Shown here: positions 17,476 through 25,027 of the stretch, one piece after another
Position numbering within the stretch: position 1 is the stretch's first letter
Layout of the letters: every line of letters begins with the position of its first letter
Assembly: GCA_937952975.1 (NCBI GenBank)
Contig: CALFXX010000177.1
Location: 1-37,963, forward strand
Length of the DNA: 37,963 nt
Direction of reading: 5' to 3'
DNA from: an uncultured Alcaligenaceae bacterium
Lineage (GTDB): Bacteria > Pseudomonadota > Gammaproteobacteria > Burkholderiales > Burkholderiaceae_B
Program-made: the position numbers and the translations under genes
Notes under the pieces: model-generated
Database searches by the model: none
Told to the model about the DNA's origin: nothing
What the model saw: only the letters and a program-made list of their open reading frames with translations

Positions 17476-18729
17476 TCAAGGCGCAGGCGTCTTGCCTTCG
17501 TAATTAATCACAGGCCCTTTCGGAACGTACTTCGTTCCGTCGTACTGTCCCATCTGCACAGACTCGATCGGATAACCGTCGGTTGACCCATTGGTATTGA
17601 GCGTAATACCTTCAAGCAACAGAGGGGTTTTCACGCCCTTCATCGAACGTGCGGCCTCCATGAAAGCATCGCGCGTTGGGGTCTTGGTATTTTCAAGTGC
17701 CGCCTTGACAGCGTGGCAAACGAACCATCCTGTTGCTGCGTTTTGATCGGCAGGATTCAAACCACTGTCATACTTTTTGAGCTTCTCGACATACACCTTC
17801 ATGTCTTCGTCATTGGCATAGGCTGGATTAGCCTGATCCTTGAGCCACAATCCGGTCAACACACCGGTTGACGCTGCTGCACCTGCAGGCTGCAGTGCGC
17901 CACCGATACTTGAGCCCACGCCCCAAATAATATGAGCGGGTTTCCAGTTAATGGTTTGCATACGCTTTAACGCTTGCACGACGAACTTAGGCGTGGTGGC
18001 ATCCACAAACACATCCGCACCCGAGGCCGCAATGCGATCAATCTTTGCGTCAATGGTCGGTTCACTGTACGAGTGCTCTTCGTGAATCACGATATTGAGC
18101 CCGAGCTCTTTTGCTGCCTTGATGAAACCCGTTGCAAAAAATGGGCCGCCACTATCATCGTTGAACAATGCCACTTTGGCGTTGGGATAGTTGTCTTTGA
18201 TGTATGACGCGTAGAGCGCTGCTTCAGTGTTGTACGCCAACAATGCCAACAGAGTGTAGGGAAACTTTTCAACTTCAGGCTTCGAACCAAACATTGGCCC
18301 ACCGGTATACAAAAATACCTGGGGTACTTTTTCACTGTTGTAGAACGGACGCGCACCGAGGTTTGCACCCGTACCAACGTTACCCGAAATCGCAAACACC
18401 TTGTCTTGTGTAATCAGACGACGGGCGTTTTGTAACGCACGGGCCGGCTCCATCGCATCGTCATACATCGTCAACTTGATCTTGCGGGTTTTACCATCAC
18501 CCATTTTGACGCCACCAAGTTCATTATTAACGTATTCGAAGCAGGCCTTCTGCGCACGACCAATGGCACCGTAGCCCGCATTAGGGCCTGACAGAGGATT
18601 CGAGTTACCCCAAATAATTTCGGTGTCGGTGATACCCACTTCGGCGTGGCCGGCAAAGCCCAGTGATACGAGTGCTGCGGCGAGCGCCGCTTGAACAAAA
18701 TGCAGACCTGCACGCTTGCGATGCAACAT
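17476..18729 (-). CDS. Liv-type ABC substrate-binding protein LivJ-like
   Basis: A 417-residue periplasmic receptor of the LivJ/Peripla_BP_6 class. The leader is KRAGLHFVQAALAAALVSLGFAGHA, given here in part, with cleavage after GHA. The mature N-terminus EVGITDTEIIWGNSNPLSGP is typical of the aromatic-acid/amide-binding branch of the family. AGGAG stands before ATG 18729. It is the binding protein of the Liv importer encoded just downstream. A 179-base leader region upstream contains two inverted repeats and may hold a promoter. Confidence 0.92.
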   Translation of the reverse strand: MLHRKRAGLHFVQAALAAALVSLGFAGHAEVGITDTEIIWGNSNPLSGPNAGYGAIGRAQKACFEYVNNELGGVKMGDGKTRKIKLTMYDDAMEPARALQNARRLITQDKVFAISGNVGTGANLGARPFYNSEKVPQVFLYTGGPMFGSKPEVEKFPYTLLALLAYNTEAALYASYIKDNYPNAKVALFNDDSGGPFFATGFIKAAKELGLNIVIHEEHSYSEPTIDAKIDRIAASGADVFVDATTPKFVVQALKRMQTINWKPAHIIWGVGSSIGGALQPAGAAASTGVLTGLWLKDQANPAYANDEDMKVYVEKLKKYDSGLNPADQNAATGWFVCHAVKAALENTKTPTRDAFMEAARSMKGVKTPLLLEGITLNTNGSTDGYPIESVQMGQYDGTKYVPKGPVINYEGKTPAP

Positions 18730-18777
18730 GGTTTGTCTCCTGGAGTTGTGATTATTTTTTGCAGTGAGTCATCTATT

Positions 18778-18798
18778 TATCAGTGAAAGACACTGATA
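18778..18798. repeat. 8-bp inverted repeat in livJ leader
   Basis: TATCAGTG and CACTGATA are perfect complements separated by AAAGA, centred about 59 bases upstream of the livJ start. It could be an operator or a short RNA hairpin in the 5' leader. No regulator gene is adjacent, so its use is unknown. Confidence 0.5.
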
Positions 18799-18836
18799 CT
18801 GCGCTCAAGCTGCCTGTACTGTAAGCCTATTATGCA

Positions 18837-18868
18837 CCTAGGGTTTTCTCATCATCGTTAACCCTAGG
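18837..18868. repeat. 9-bp inverted repeat between mmsB and livJ
   Basis: CCTAGGGTT (18837-18845) and AACCCTAGG (18860-18868) are perfect complements around a 14-base loop. There is no T-run after it on the minus strand, so a terminator for mmsB is doubtful. Right after it on the minus strand lies CATAAT, a possible -10 for livJ, so the repeat may be an operator overlapping a promoter. No good -35 is visible. Confidence 0.5.
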
Positions 18869-18908
18869 TTTGTTAAAAAATTTATCTACGAGTATTTAGA
18901 AAGCCAAC

Positions 18909-19799
18909 TTATTTTTTGCCTAAGGTTTCGTAAATGCTGCCGTAATCAAGTTTGCCATGCCCAAGCTTGCTATGCATGTCGTACAAGTTTCGGGCCAATC
19001 CACCCAGAGGCACACTGCACTTTGTCGCCAAAGAATTTTCAACTGCCAGACCCAGGTCTTTGAGCATTAAATCAACCCCAAAGCCACCTGCATAGCCATT
19101 TGAAGCAGCCGACTCTGGCATAACACCCGGGCATGGATTACACGAGTTTAAGACCCAGTTATTGCCTGAGCTTTTTGACATGATTTCGGACAAAACAGCG
19201 GGATCAAGCCCATTGGCAACACCGAGGCGTAAGGCTTCGGCCGTACCGATCATGGTGATCCCTAACAGCATGTTGTTGCAGACCTTAACAGTTTGACCGC
19301 TGCCATGCGCACCCGCGTGATAAAGCGCCTTACCCATCTTTTGCAGGTAGGGCTGAGCTGCCGCAAAACCCTGTTCGGTACCCCCCACCATAAAGGTCAA
19401 GGTACCGGCCTTAGCGCCAAACGGACCGCCCGAAACAGGCGCGTCGATCATTTCAATTCCCTTGGCCGTCGCCGCTGCGCCGAGTTCTTTGGCCACCTGA
19501 GGTGCGATCGTCGAGGAGTCGATCAGCAAGGTGCCTTTTTGTACGAGGGCTAATACGCCTTGATCACCGAGGTAGACACTTTGCACGTGTTGACTAGCTG
19601 GCAACATGCTGACCACGACCTTGGCGCCTTTCACGGCCTGCGCAAGGTCAATACCCTTGGCTCCACCTGCGGCCACCAGGCTGTCAACGTTAGCCTGTGC
19701 CAGGTCAAACCCAATGACTGAAAAGCCGCCACGCAACAGATTGAGGGCCATGGGCATGCCCATATTGCCTAGACCAATAAATACGACTTCTGGTGCCAT
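18909..19799 (-). CDS. mmsB: 3-hydroxyisobutyrate dehydrogenase MmsB-like
   Basis: A 296-residue enzyme with the exact length and pattern of MmsB, which oxidises 3-hydroxyisobutyrate to methylmalonate semialdehyde in valine breakdown. It has FIGLGNMGMPMALNLL at the N-terminus, MIDAPVSGGPFGAK, catalytic Lys172 in GQTVKVCNNMLLG, and the MmsB-like GYAGGFGVDLMLKDLGLA. GGAG precedes ATG 19799. It is first in the minus-strand liv cluster. The usual companion mmsA (semialdehyde dehydrogenase) is not in the window, so a related beta-hydroxyacid as substrate remains possible. Confidence 0.88.
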   Translation of the reverse strand: MAPEVVFIGLGNMGMPMALNLLRGGFSVIGFDLAQANVDSLVAAGGAKGIDLAQAVKGAKVVVSMLPASQHVQSVYLGDQGVLALVQKGTLLIDSSTIAPQVAKELGAAATAKGIEMIDAPVSGGPFGAKAGTLTFMVGGTEQGFAAAQPYLQKMGKALYHAGAHGSGQTVKVCNNMLLGITMIGTAEALRLGVANGLDPAVLSEIMSKSSGNNWVLNSCNPCPGVMPESAASNGYAGGFGVDLMLKDLGLAVENSLATKCSVPLGGLARNLYDMHSKLGHGKLDYGSIYETLGKK

Positions 19800-19896
19800 G
19801 AGATTCTCCGAGATGTGTAAGGTGAGTAAGTAATCTGGCCTGCCTCAACCAGGCGCCCTGAACCACGGTCCAGGCCCTGTTTTTGGCTCGAGATTC

Positions 19897-19905
19897 ATTA
19901 TCACA
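19897..19905 (-). promoter_or_regulatory. possible extended -10 promoter for mmsB
   Basis: On the minus strand TGTGATAAT gives a TGn motif joined to GATAAT, an extended -10 form, about 98 bases upstream of mmsB. No clear -35 stands at the right distance, which extended -10 promoters tolerate. Low certainty. Confidence 0.35.
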
Positions 19906-19936
19906 CCGTCGGAAAAAACTCGCTTGCTAAAAAATG

Positions 19937-19948
19937 AAAGGCTAGTTT
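19937..19948. repeat. extra copy of the tRNA-Pro terminator arm
   Basis: AAAGGCTAGTTT here is identical to 20007-20018, the left arm of the tRNA terminator 70 bases away. On the minus strand the transcript would therefore contain the same AAACTAGCCTTT sequence twice. This may be a remnant of a duplicated terminator. Confidence 0.55.
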
Positions 19949-20004
19949 TAAGCAAAAACGTACGCTTATTCGTGGCAAAAGGTGCAGAAGTAAACCCCAA
20001 AAGG

Positions 20005-20040
20005 CAAAAGGCTAGTTTCGATGAAGAAACTAGCCTTTTG
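20005..20040 (-). terminator. rho-independent terminator of tRNA-Pro
   Basis: A perfect 15-bp stem (20005-20019 with 20026-20040) and a 6-base loop start 8 bases past the tRNA 3' end. On the minus strand the stem closes with GCCTTTTG, giving a short U-run. It should end the single-gene tRNA transcript. Confidence 0.88.
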
Positions 20041-20047
20041 ATATTAC

Positions 20048-20124
20048 TGGTCGGGGCGGTGGGATTCGAACTCACGACCCTCTGCTCCCAAAGCAGATGC
20101 GCTACCAGGCTGCGCTACGCCCCG
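20048..20124 (-). tRNA. tRNA-Pro (anticodon TGG)
   Basis: The 77-base minus-strand sequence folds as a tRNA. The acceptor stem is CGGGGCG/CGCCCCG, the D-arm contains AGCGCAGCCTGGTAGCGC, and the anticodon stem TCTGC/GCAGA closes the loop TTTGGGA with anticodon TGG. The T-arm has GTTCGAATC, and CCA is encoded at 20048-20050. It reads CCN proline codons and resembles the E. coli proM product in layout. It has its own promoter (20135-20163) and terminator (20005-20040). Confidence 0.97.
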
Positions 20125-20134
20125 AAAGATCAGC

Positions 20135-20163
20135 AGTGTAACAGAATAAACACAGGCGTCCAA
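20135..20163 (-). promoter_or_regulatory. promoter of tRNA-Pro
   Basis: On the minus strand TTGGAC (20163-20158) and TACACT (20140-20135) are separated by exactly 17 bases, and the tRNA begins 11 bases after the -10. The spacing is ideal although the -35 is only partly consensus. Confidence 0.6.
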
Positions 20164-20200
20164 ACACGGTGTAAACCCCCCGTCAGTTGACGAGCTAAGC

Positions 20201-23119
20201 TCAGGCCCCCTGCTTGCTTGGTCGGAAACCTAACCAAGGATTTGACAAAGCATCTTCTTGCACCAAGACACGCCGCACCACCTCTAAAACAGTTGTTTTT
20301 AATAAGTCAGTGCTTACCTCAGGCGAATAAAACACCTGCACCACACAGCGTACGCTTCCTTCTTGAAGTCCGTCGAGCAGGACTTTAACCGGGCGAGAGT
20401 GATCAACGTGTGGCACGTTCAAGAGCGGTTCTTTTAATGCTTCAACCAAAGTCATAAAGAGCCGATTAACGTCAGCTTTTGCCGACATTAAAAAAGGGAT
20501 CTCAATACGAATATAGCCTTGATCGTTGGACAGATTAGACAAGATTTGGGTCGCGAAAATCGAATTGGGGATGAAGTGCGCCTGCTGGTCTCGCGAGCGA
20601 AGAGTCACAAAGCGCCAACCAAGCATTTCAACAACACCCGAAAGATTGCGGTCTCGAGTTTTGAAATTGATCCATTGGCCTACCGCCACATTTTGATCTG
20701 CAGCCAACGCAATGCCAGCGACCGAATCAAAAATCAACTCGCGTAAAGCCAAACCGATCACCGTTAATAAAACCGAGGCAGTCGCCAAAATTGGAAGCAA
20801 GTCTTTACCAAGGACACCCATATAAAAGACTGCGACCCCTGCAAAATACAAACCGACGCGAGAAAAAAACAAAATTACAGGCTGAACTTTTTTCTCTTTT
20901 TTTCTCTTGTTCCACATGAGTGTCATTAGCAACATGTCACTCAAGCGAACGGCCAAAATGATGAACAAAAAGTTATAACTCGTTCGAATAAACGCTAAAG
21001 TTTCGACATCAAACTTTGCAGTCAACGGCAAGGTGAATAAGATCGTTTCGCTGAATGTGCTTGCAATCAAAAGCGCAATGCAAAATAGTGCCTCGAAGTA
21101 CCCTCTGGGCTTAGCAAGCCAAACGAGCGATACGCCTACCAACGCAAGCGCTGTAAATCCAAATATATCTTGTAAAACAGTCGCACTAAATAACCTAACA
21201 ATACGCGAAGTCAGTGTCGAAATATTTCGCTGCAGCTCTATCTGAAACGTGCCCACCGAATAGTCAACAAAACCGCGTGAGCCACGGCTATCGCCCAAGG
21301 CTTTCACCTGCTTATTATCAATGGCTAAAAAAGATGATTGTGGGCGATAACCTGCTACGGCAAGGGTGTCATAGGCCTGGCCCGATGCCACCGCATCACC
21401 GCTGGCCATGTAAAACACTTCAGGGTCTGCCACAAATTTAAGTTGAGTCGAATCAAGCTTGCGATGCCGCCAGAGCATTTGCAAATGCACTTGATCTAAA
21501 ACTAAATCACCCGGATTTGGATCAAAACGAAAGACACCTTGCACGACATATCTTCGATAATTCTCATTGGCTTGTTGCTTTTCTTCTTTTAGGACGACCG
21601 ATTTCAGATCACCGACAGCGTTCAAAAATTGAATATCGGCAATGTCGATCTGGTCTTTAGACTTAAACCAGATATCAAAAGTACTTTCGAACGTCCCGGT
21701 GTCGAGATTCACCTGATTAAACGCACGTGAATTGATGCCAACATGGACGACCGGCACGACTCGGTAGCTCATTTGATCCATCGTTATATAGTCTTGCGAC
21801 TGTGCCTGATCTAGCAAAAGCGAAGGCGTATCACTGACTTGAATAAAATAAGGCGTTTGTTTGCGCTCGCGATACATCACAAGCCTTGGGGATAATTCAC
21901 GCGTATTATTTTCTTTGAAGTCGACCGGGCCGGTGAAGCCGATCGTCGCCTTTTCACCCATCCGTAATTGACTAAGGTGTTTTTTCAGCTCAGCCCGCAT
22001 CAAATCTGGATTGGACAGATTAAACAGCCCCCTGGCTTTGCTATCTCGAACAAAATTTGAAATCAACAAGCCTGCGTCATAACCGTAGGCGTAGGCCCAA
22101 CTCGGTTCGCTGCCAGTTTGATTTCGATAGTTCGTAATCAGATGCTGGCTTTGTTCACTTGCTATGGTCGAGGTAAACGGCACCACACTAAGCACGTTAT
22201 TTGTCATTTGACCTACTTTCAAGACCTCACCGCGATCCGCCTTAAAGCGCTGGGCAAATTGCTCTAAAGAGGCCTCGCCTTCTACAACGACCGTGCCAAT
22301 GTAGCCGTAATCACGCAACGCGCGCAATACCACTTCGGCCTCGTCCATTGGTAGAGAGATAATAGTGACATCATGCCAATTGTTGGCCGCCATCTGTTCT
22401 GCAATTTGCGCCGAGGTGGCATTTTTAGGCCAGTCAACCTGATCAATACCCTCGACACCACTACCCGTAAACGCCTCAAGGATACCGCCCCAAAATCCGG
22501 CCGTTTCTAAAACATCGTGTGAGTACTGAACGACGGAGGGACTCTTGATGATCTTCTGCAGCAAGCGCCCCATCACAACGCCATTTTTGTAGGCTGAAGC
22601 AACCAAGGTAAACGTCCAATCTCCGTTTGCCATTTTTGACGGACTGCCAATTGGTACCAAAGCCACTACTTCGTTTTCATTCGCTGCGTCGCGCACAGCC
22701 TGAAAGCCCGAACGTTCAGTTGGGCCGACTAAAGCAAGCGTGCGAAAGCCCATTGCAGAGCCACTTGCAATGGCGGCAGTCGCCTCGGCTTCACCCTTAT
22801 CATCTCGAACTAGAAGTCGTATCTCTTGCGAGGCATCATTTTTTTGTAAGGCGTTTAGAAAGCCGCTCGCCATGTCTTTGCCGATATTTTTTGTGGCACC
22901 TGATTCGTCGGTAATCAGCACAACGTCAAACGGTTCAATTTTTGTGCCATCCGCGCGCACCATCTTGGGCTTATCGCTCTCATCTAGAAACCGAGGTGCC
23001 AACACATAAAGTCCCTCGGCGAAGATCAATAGACTTAAGAGCAAGCCAATCGCTGGAAGAACACGCGATATGACGACCGGACGTTCGACTAACACCGTAG
23101 AGCCGTCATTTTTTTTCAT
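20201..23119 (-). CDS. receptor-MscS fusion: periplasmic binding domain, beta-rich domain and MscS channel
   Basis: A 972-residue inner-membrane protein of fused modules. Residues 17-40 form a membrane anchor. Residues ~60-430 resemble a LivJ-type periplasmic receptor (VALVPIGSPSKM, AYAYGYDAGLLISNF). Residues ~450-640 are beta-rich and recall the extracellular domain of pentameric ligand-gated channels (GINSRAFNQVNLDTGTFEST; FDIWFK; FQIELQRNIS before the membrane). Five membrane segments follow (about 648, 675, 709, 747, 775). The last runs into an MscS core: VIGLALRELIFDSVAGIAL, VGQWINF, then HFIPNSIFATQILSNLSN. Anchor plus five segments puts the MscS vestibule in the cytoplasm, and the basic loop NKRKKEKK (737-744) fits. 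ATG 23119 has GAGG at 9 bases; ATG 23176 overlaps the phosphatase stop (TGATG) and would add 19 residues. Likely a ligand-gated channel; ligand and ions are unknown. Confidence 0.88.
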   Translation of the reverse strand: MKKNDGSTVLVERPVVISRVLPAIGLLLSLLIFAEGLYVLAPRFLDESDKPKMVRADGTKIEPFDVVLITDESGATKNIGKDMASGFLNALQKNDASQEIRLLVRDDKGEAEATAAIASGSAMGFRTLALVGPTERSGFQAVRDAANENEVVALVPIGSPSKMANGDWTFTLVASAYKNGVVMGRLLQKIIKSPSVVQYSHDVLETAGFWGGILEAFTGSGVEGIDQVDWPKNATSAQIAEQMAANNWHDVTIISLPMDEAEVVLRALRDYGYIGTVVVEGEASLEQFAQRFKADRGEVLKVGQMTNNVLSVVPFTSTIASEQSQHLITNYRNQTGSEPSWAYAYGYDAGLLISNFVRDSKARGLFNLSNPDLMRAELKKHLSQLRMGEKATIGFTGPVDFKENNTRELSPRLVMYRERKQTPYFIQVSDTPSLLLDQAQSQDYITMDQMSYRVVPVVHVGINSRAFNQVNLDTGTFESTFDIWFKSKDQIDIADIQFLNAVGDLKSVVLKEEKQQANENYRRYVVQGVFRFDPNPGDLVLDQVHLQMLWRHRKLDSTQLKFVADPEVFYMASGDAVASGQAYDTLAVAGYRPQSSFLAIDNKQVKALGDSRGSRGFVDYSVGTFQIELQRNISTLTSRIVRLFSATVLQDIFGFTALALVGVSLVWLAKPRGYFEALFCIALLIASTFSETILFTLPLTAKFDVETLAFIRTSYNFLFIILAVRLSDMLLMTLMWNKRKKEKKVQPVILFFSRVGLYFAGVAVFYMGVLGKDLLPILATASVLLTVIGLALRELIFDSVAGIALAADQNVAVGQWINFKTRDRNLSGVVEMLGWRFVTLRSRDQQAHFIPNSIFATQILSNLSNDQGYIRIEIPFLMSAKADVNRLFMTLVEALKEPLLNVPHVDHSRPVKVLLDGLQEGSVRCVVQVFYSPEVSTDLLKTTVLEVVRRVLVQEDALSNPWLGFRPSKQGA

Positions 23120-23175
23120 AAATATTCGCCTCAAGCGTCTTGAGAACGAAGAACACCAAGAAACCATCTTTTGCA

Positions 23176-24657
23176 TCACACATAGCACTTGGTTGGTTGA
23201 CCGGCCAGGGGTAACTCAGATGCGTTCGTGCAACGCAGAAGCTTCAGGGGGCTAAGGCCTGTTTGTTTGATCTGATCATCAGCCCCACAAACAGGCGAGT
23301 CGTCCTGAGTAGTAACAGGAAGTCCACAATACTCGAATCCTAGTACTGTGATGTCGTCAGAAGGGGTCGTGCCGTTAGAGAACTCATCGAGCCGCTTGAC
23401 AAGCCCATCTACGATTGCGTCTGTTGGCTCGCGCGACATAGCATTGAAAAAGTTTAATAGCCGATTTTCACCAAACGCTTGCTCTTTATCGTCGAAGCAT
23501 TCGGTCACACCATCTGTAATCATAATCACCTGGTCATGCGCAGAGAGATACACCTTATGATCGGTATAACTCGCAAAATCCAAAAGCCCTACGAGGGGCG
23601 AGCCACGTGTAGCTACAGACTCAATTGCGCCATCTACACGCAACAAATAGGGCATCGAGTGTCCGCCGTTAGAGAATACAAACTCTCCGGACCGAGCATC
23701 AAGCACCCCAAATAACATTGTGACAAACAGCGAAAGAGGATTTTTTGCCAGTAGTTGTTGGTTGACCTCTGCTAAGCACTCACTGGGCACAAGTGAATGT
23801 CGGGCAACCTCTTGCAACATCGTCCGAGCCAACACCATGAACAACGCAGCAGGAACTCCCTTACCACTAACGTCCGCCACGACAACACCTAAGTGATCGT
23901 CGCTAATTTTGAAGACGTCAAAAAAATCGCCACCAATCATTCGAGCAGCCCGCATATATGCGCGCCCATTAAAACGGCTGTCCGCTGGAAATGAACTTGG
24001 TAAAATCGACTGTTGTAAGGTTCTGGCAACCTCTAGTTCATTTTGAATTTGAGCTTGCTGTGAAAGAAGGTCGGCGTTCACCGTTTCTAACTCACGCGTG
24101 CGCTTTGCCACCTCTTGCTCGAGGCTTGCCTCAGAGCTCTCCAACCGCTCTTTGGCGAGTTCAAGCTCAGAGATCGCTTTTTTCAACTCTTCCGCACTTT
24201 GTCGGACGTCCGTCAACAGGCCTTCTTTTAGTTCAATCGATTCTTGCAAAATCCGCGATTGGGCACGCAATAAAAGATCAACTTCGAGGGTTTGAGGGCC
24301 AATTTTGGTGTTTACCACGATCGGCTCATAGCACCGCTCGGCGTCTCTGGATAAAGCCAAGCTCACCGCTTCGGCAATGGGAGTCGAACCTTCTAGAATC
24401 AATGGTCGATCATCAATCGTCTGTACAAAACGTAAACGATAAACCGGCTTTTGTGCGTACAACTCACGCACATAAGGCTTGCTCAAGGTCGCCATCAATC
24501 TTTTTTTTGAAATGAGGCTCAACGGCTTGCCGATCTCAGTAATCACACAGCTTTGAATGTATGTGTACTTTTCAAAAATAGTTTCTAGCTCACTCACCAG
24601 CATCGTGGGTTCGATTATTTTTTGGTGTAACGCAAGCTGATTAACGGTCGTAGTCAT
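23176..24657 (-). CDS. RsbU-like PPM/SpoIIE phosphatase with CBS-like sensor region
   Basis: A 493-residue serine phosphatase of the SpoIIE/RsbU group, which activates STAS proteins by removing phosphate. Residues 15-132 resemble a pair of CBS domains (MLVSELETIFEKYTYIQSCV near 19, ending EVDLLLRAQ). Residues ~135-215 are a coiled coil (ELKKAISELELAKERLESSE). Residues 215-441 form the PPM domain with metal ligands Asp244 (IGGDFFDVF), Asp262 (VADVSGKG), Asp382 (ITDGVTE) and Asp435 (PSDDITVLGF), all present, so it should be active. A tail of about 52 residues after the last strand is not part of the family. There is no membrane segment. Its TGA overlaps an ATG of the channel gene, so the two are made together. 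The likely substrate is the STAS protein at 25539-25880. Confidence 0.93.
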   Translation of the reverse strand: MTTTVNQLALHQKIIEPTMLVSELETIFEKYTYIQSCVITEIGKPLSLISKKRLMATLSKPYVRELYAQKPVYRLRFVQTIDDRPLILEGSTPIAEAVSLALSRDAERCYEPIVVNTKIGPQTLEVDLLLRAQSRILQESIELKEGLLTDVRQSAEELKKAISELELAKERLESSEASLEQEVAKRTRELETVNADLLSQQAQIQNELEVARTLQQSILPSSFPADSRFNGRAYMRAARMIGGDFFDVFKISDDHLGVVVADVSGKGVPAALFMVLARTMLQEVARHSLVPSECLAEVNQQLLAKNPLSLFVTMLFGVLDARSGEFVFSNGGHSMPYLLRVDGAIESVATRGSPLVGLLDFASYTDHKVYLSAHDQVIMITDGVTECFDDKEQAFGENRLLNFFNAMSREPTDAIVDGLVKRLDEFSNGTTPSDDITVLGFEYCGLPVTTQDDSPVCGADDQIKQTGLSPLKLLRCTNASELPLAGQPTKCYV

Positions 24658-25027
24658 CGAAAACCACCCGCTATCGGTTTCTTTTTTTTAAAGACATTTT
24701 GTCAACGTATCTTTGATTTATCCGCTAACTAAATGATGGGTGAATGTGCGTCAACTATGAACAGTTCGTATGCTACCCCTGTTACATTCATCAAGGGCAA
24801 CCTATTGTGGCCATACTATGAAGTTTGCGAATTATCAGTACGAAATGCAATTTTTGGAACCACAAGCTAAAACAGCTTTCTAACGCGTGACGTACGCACG
24901 TTGCGTGCCATCTCGCACAGCTCACAAGCAGTGACTTGCGTCATGGGATACACCGAAGCGGGTAGTGCGATATTGAACGCACTTAGAAATGACTTAAGCG
25001 ATGGCGCTAACCGAGAGTACTCAGTGC
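24658..25027. other. 370-base intergenic region in the signalling cluster
   Basis: No credible gene, RNA or strong terminator is visible between the ATPase gene stop and the phosphatase start. It is relatively AT-rich on the phosphatase side and holds short dyads such as GCACG-TTG-CGTGC (24896-24908). A perfect TTGACA lies on the minus strand at 24705-24700 but lacks a -10 at normal distance. The length suggests that the phosphatase/channel pair has its own promoter, separate from the STAS/ATPase pair. Confidence 0.6.

Noticed and set aside
19845..20075. 76-residue minus-strand frame downstream of tRNA-Pro
   Set aside because: It begins inside the tRNA gene, covers the terminator hairpin and has no ribosome site or family-like sequence.
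19924..20190. 88-residue plus-strand open frame across the tRNA-Pro region
   Set aside because: Its middle, GFELTTLCSQSRCATRLRYAP, is the antisense translation of the tRNA, a well-known false protein; the rest covers the terminator and promoter.
24677..24705. Minus-strand TTGACA as a promoter for the phosphatase/channel genes
   Set aside because: The -35 is perfect, but the sequence at 16-18 bases spacing (AGAAAC and neighbours) is not a -10, so it is not listed as a promoter.
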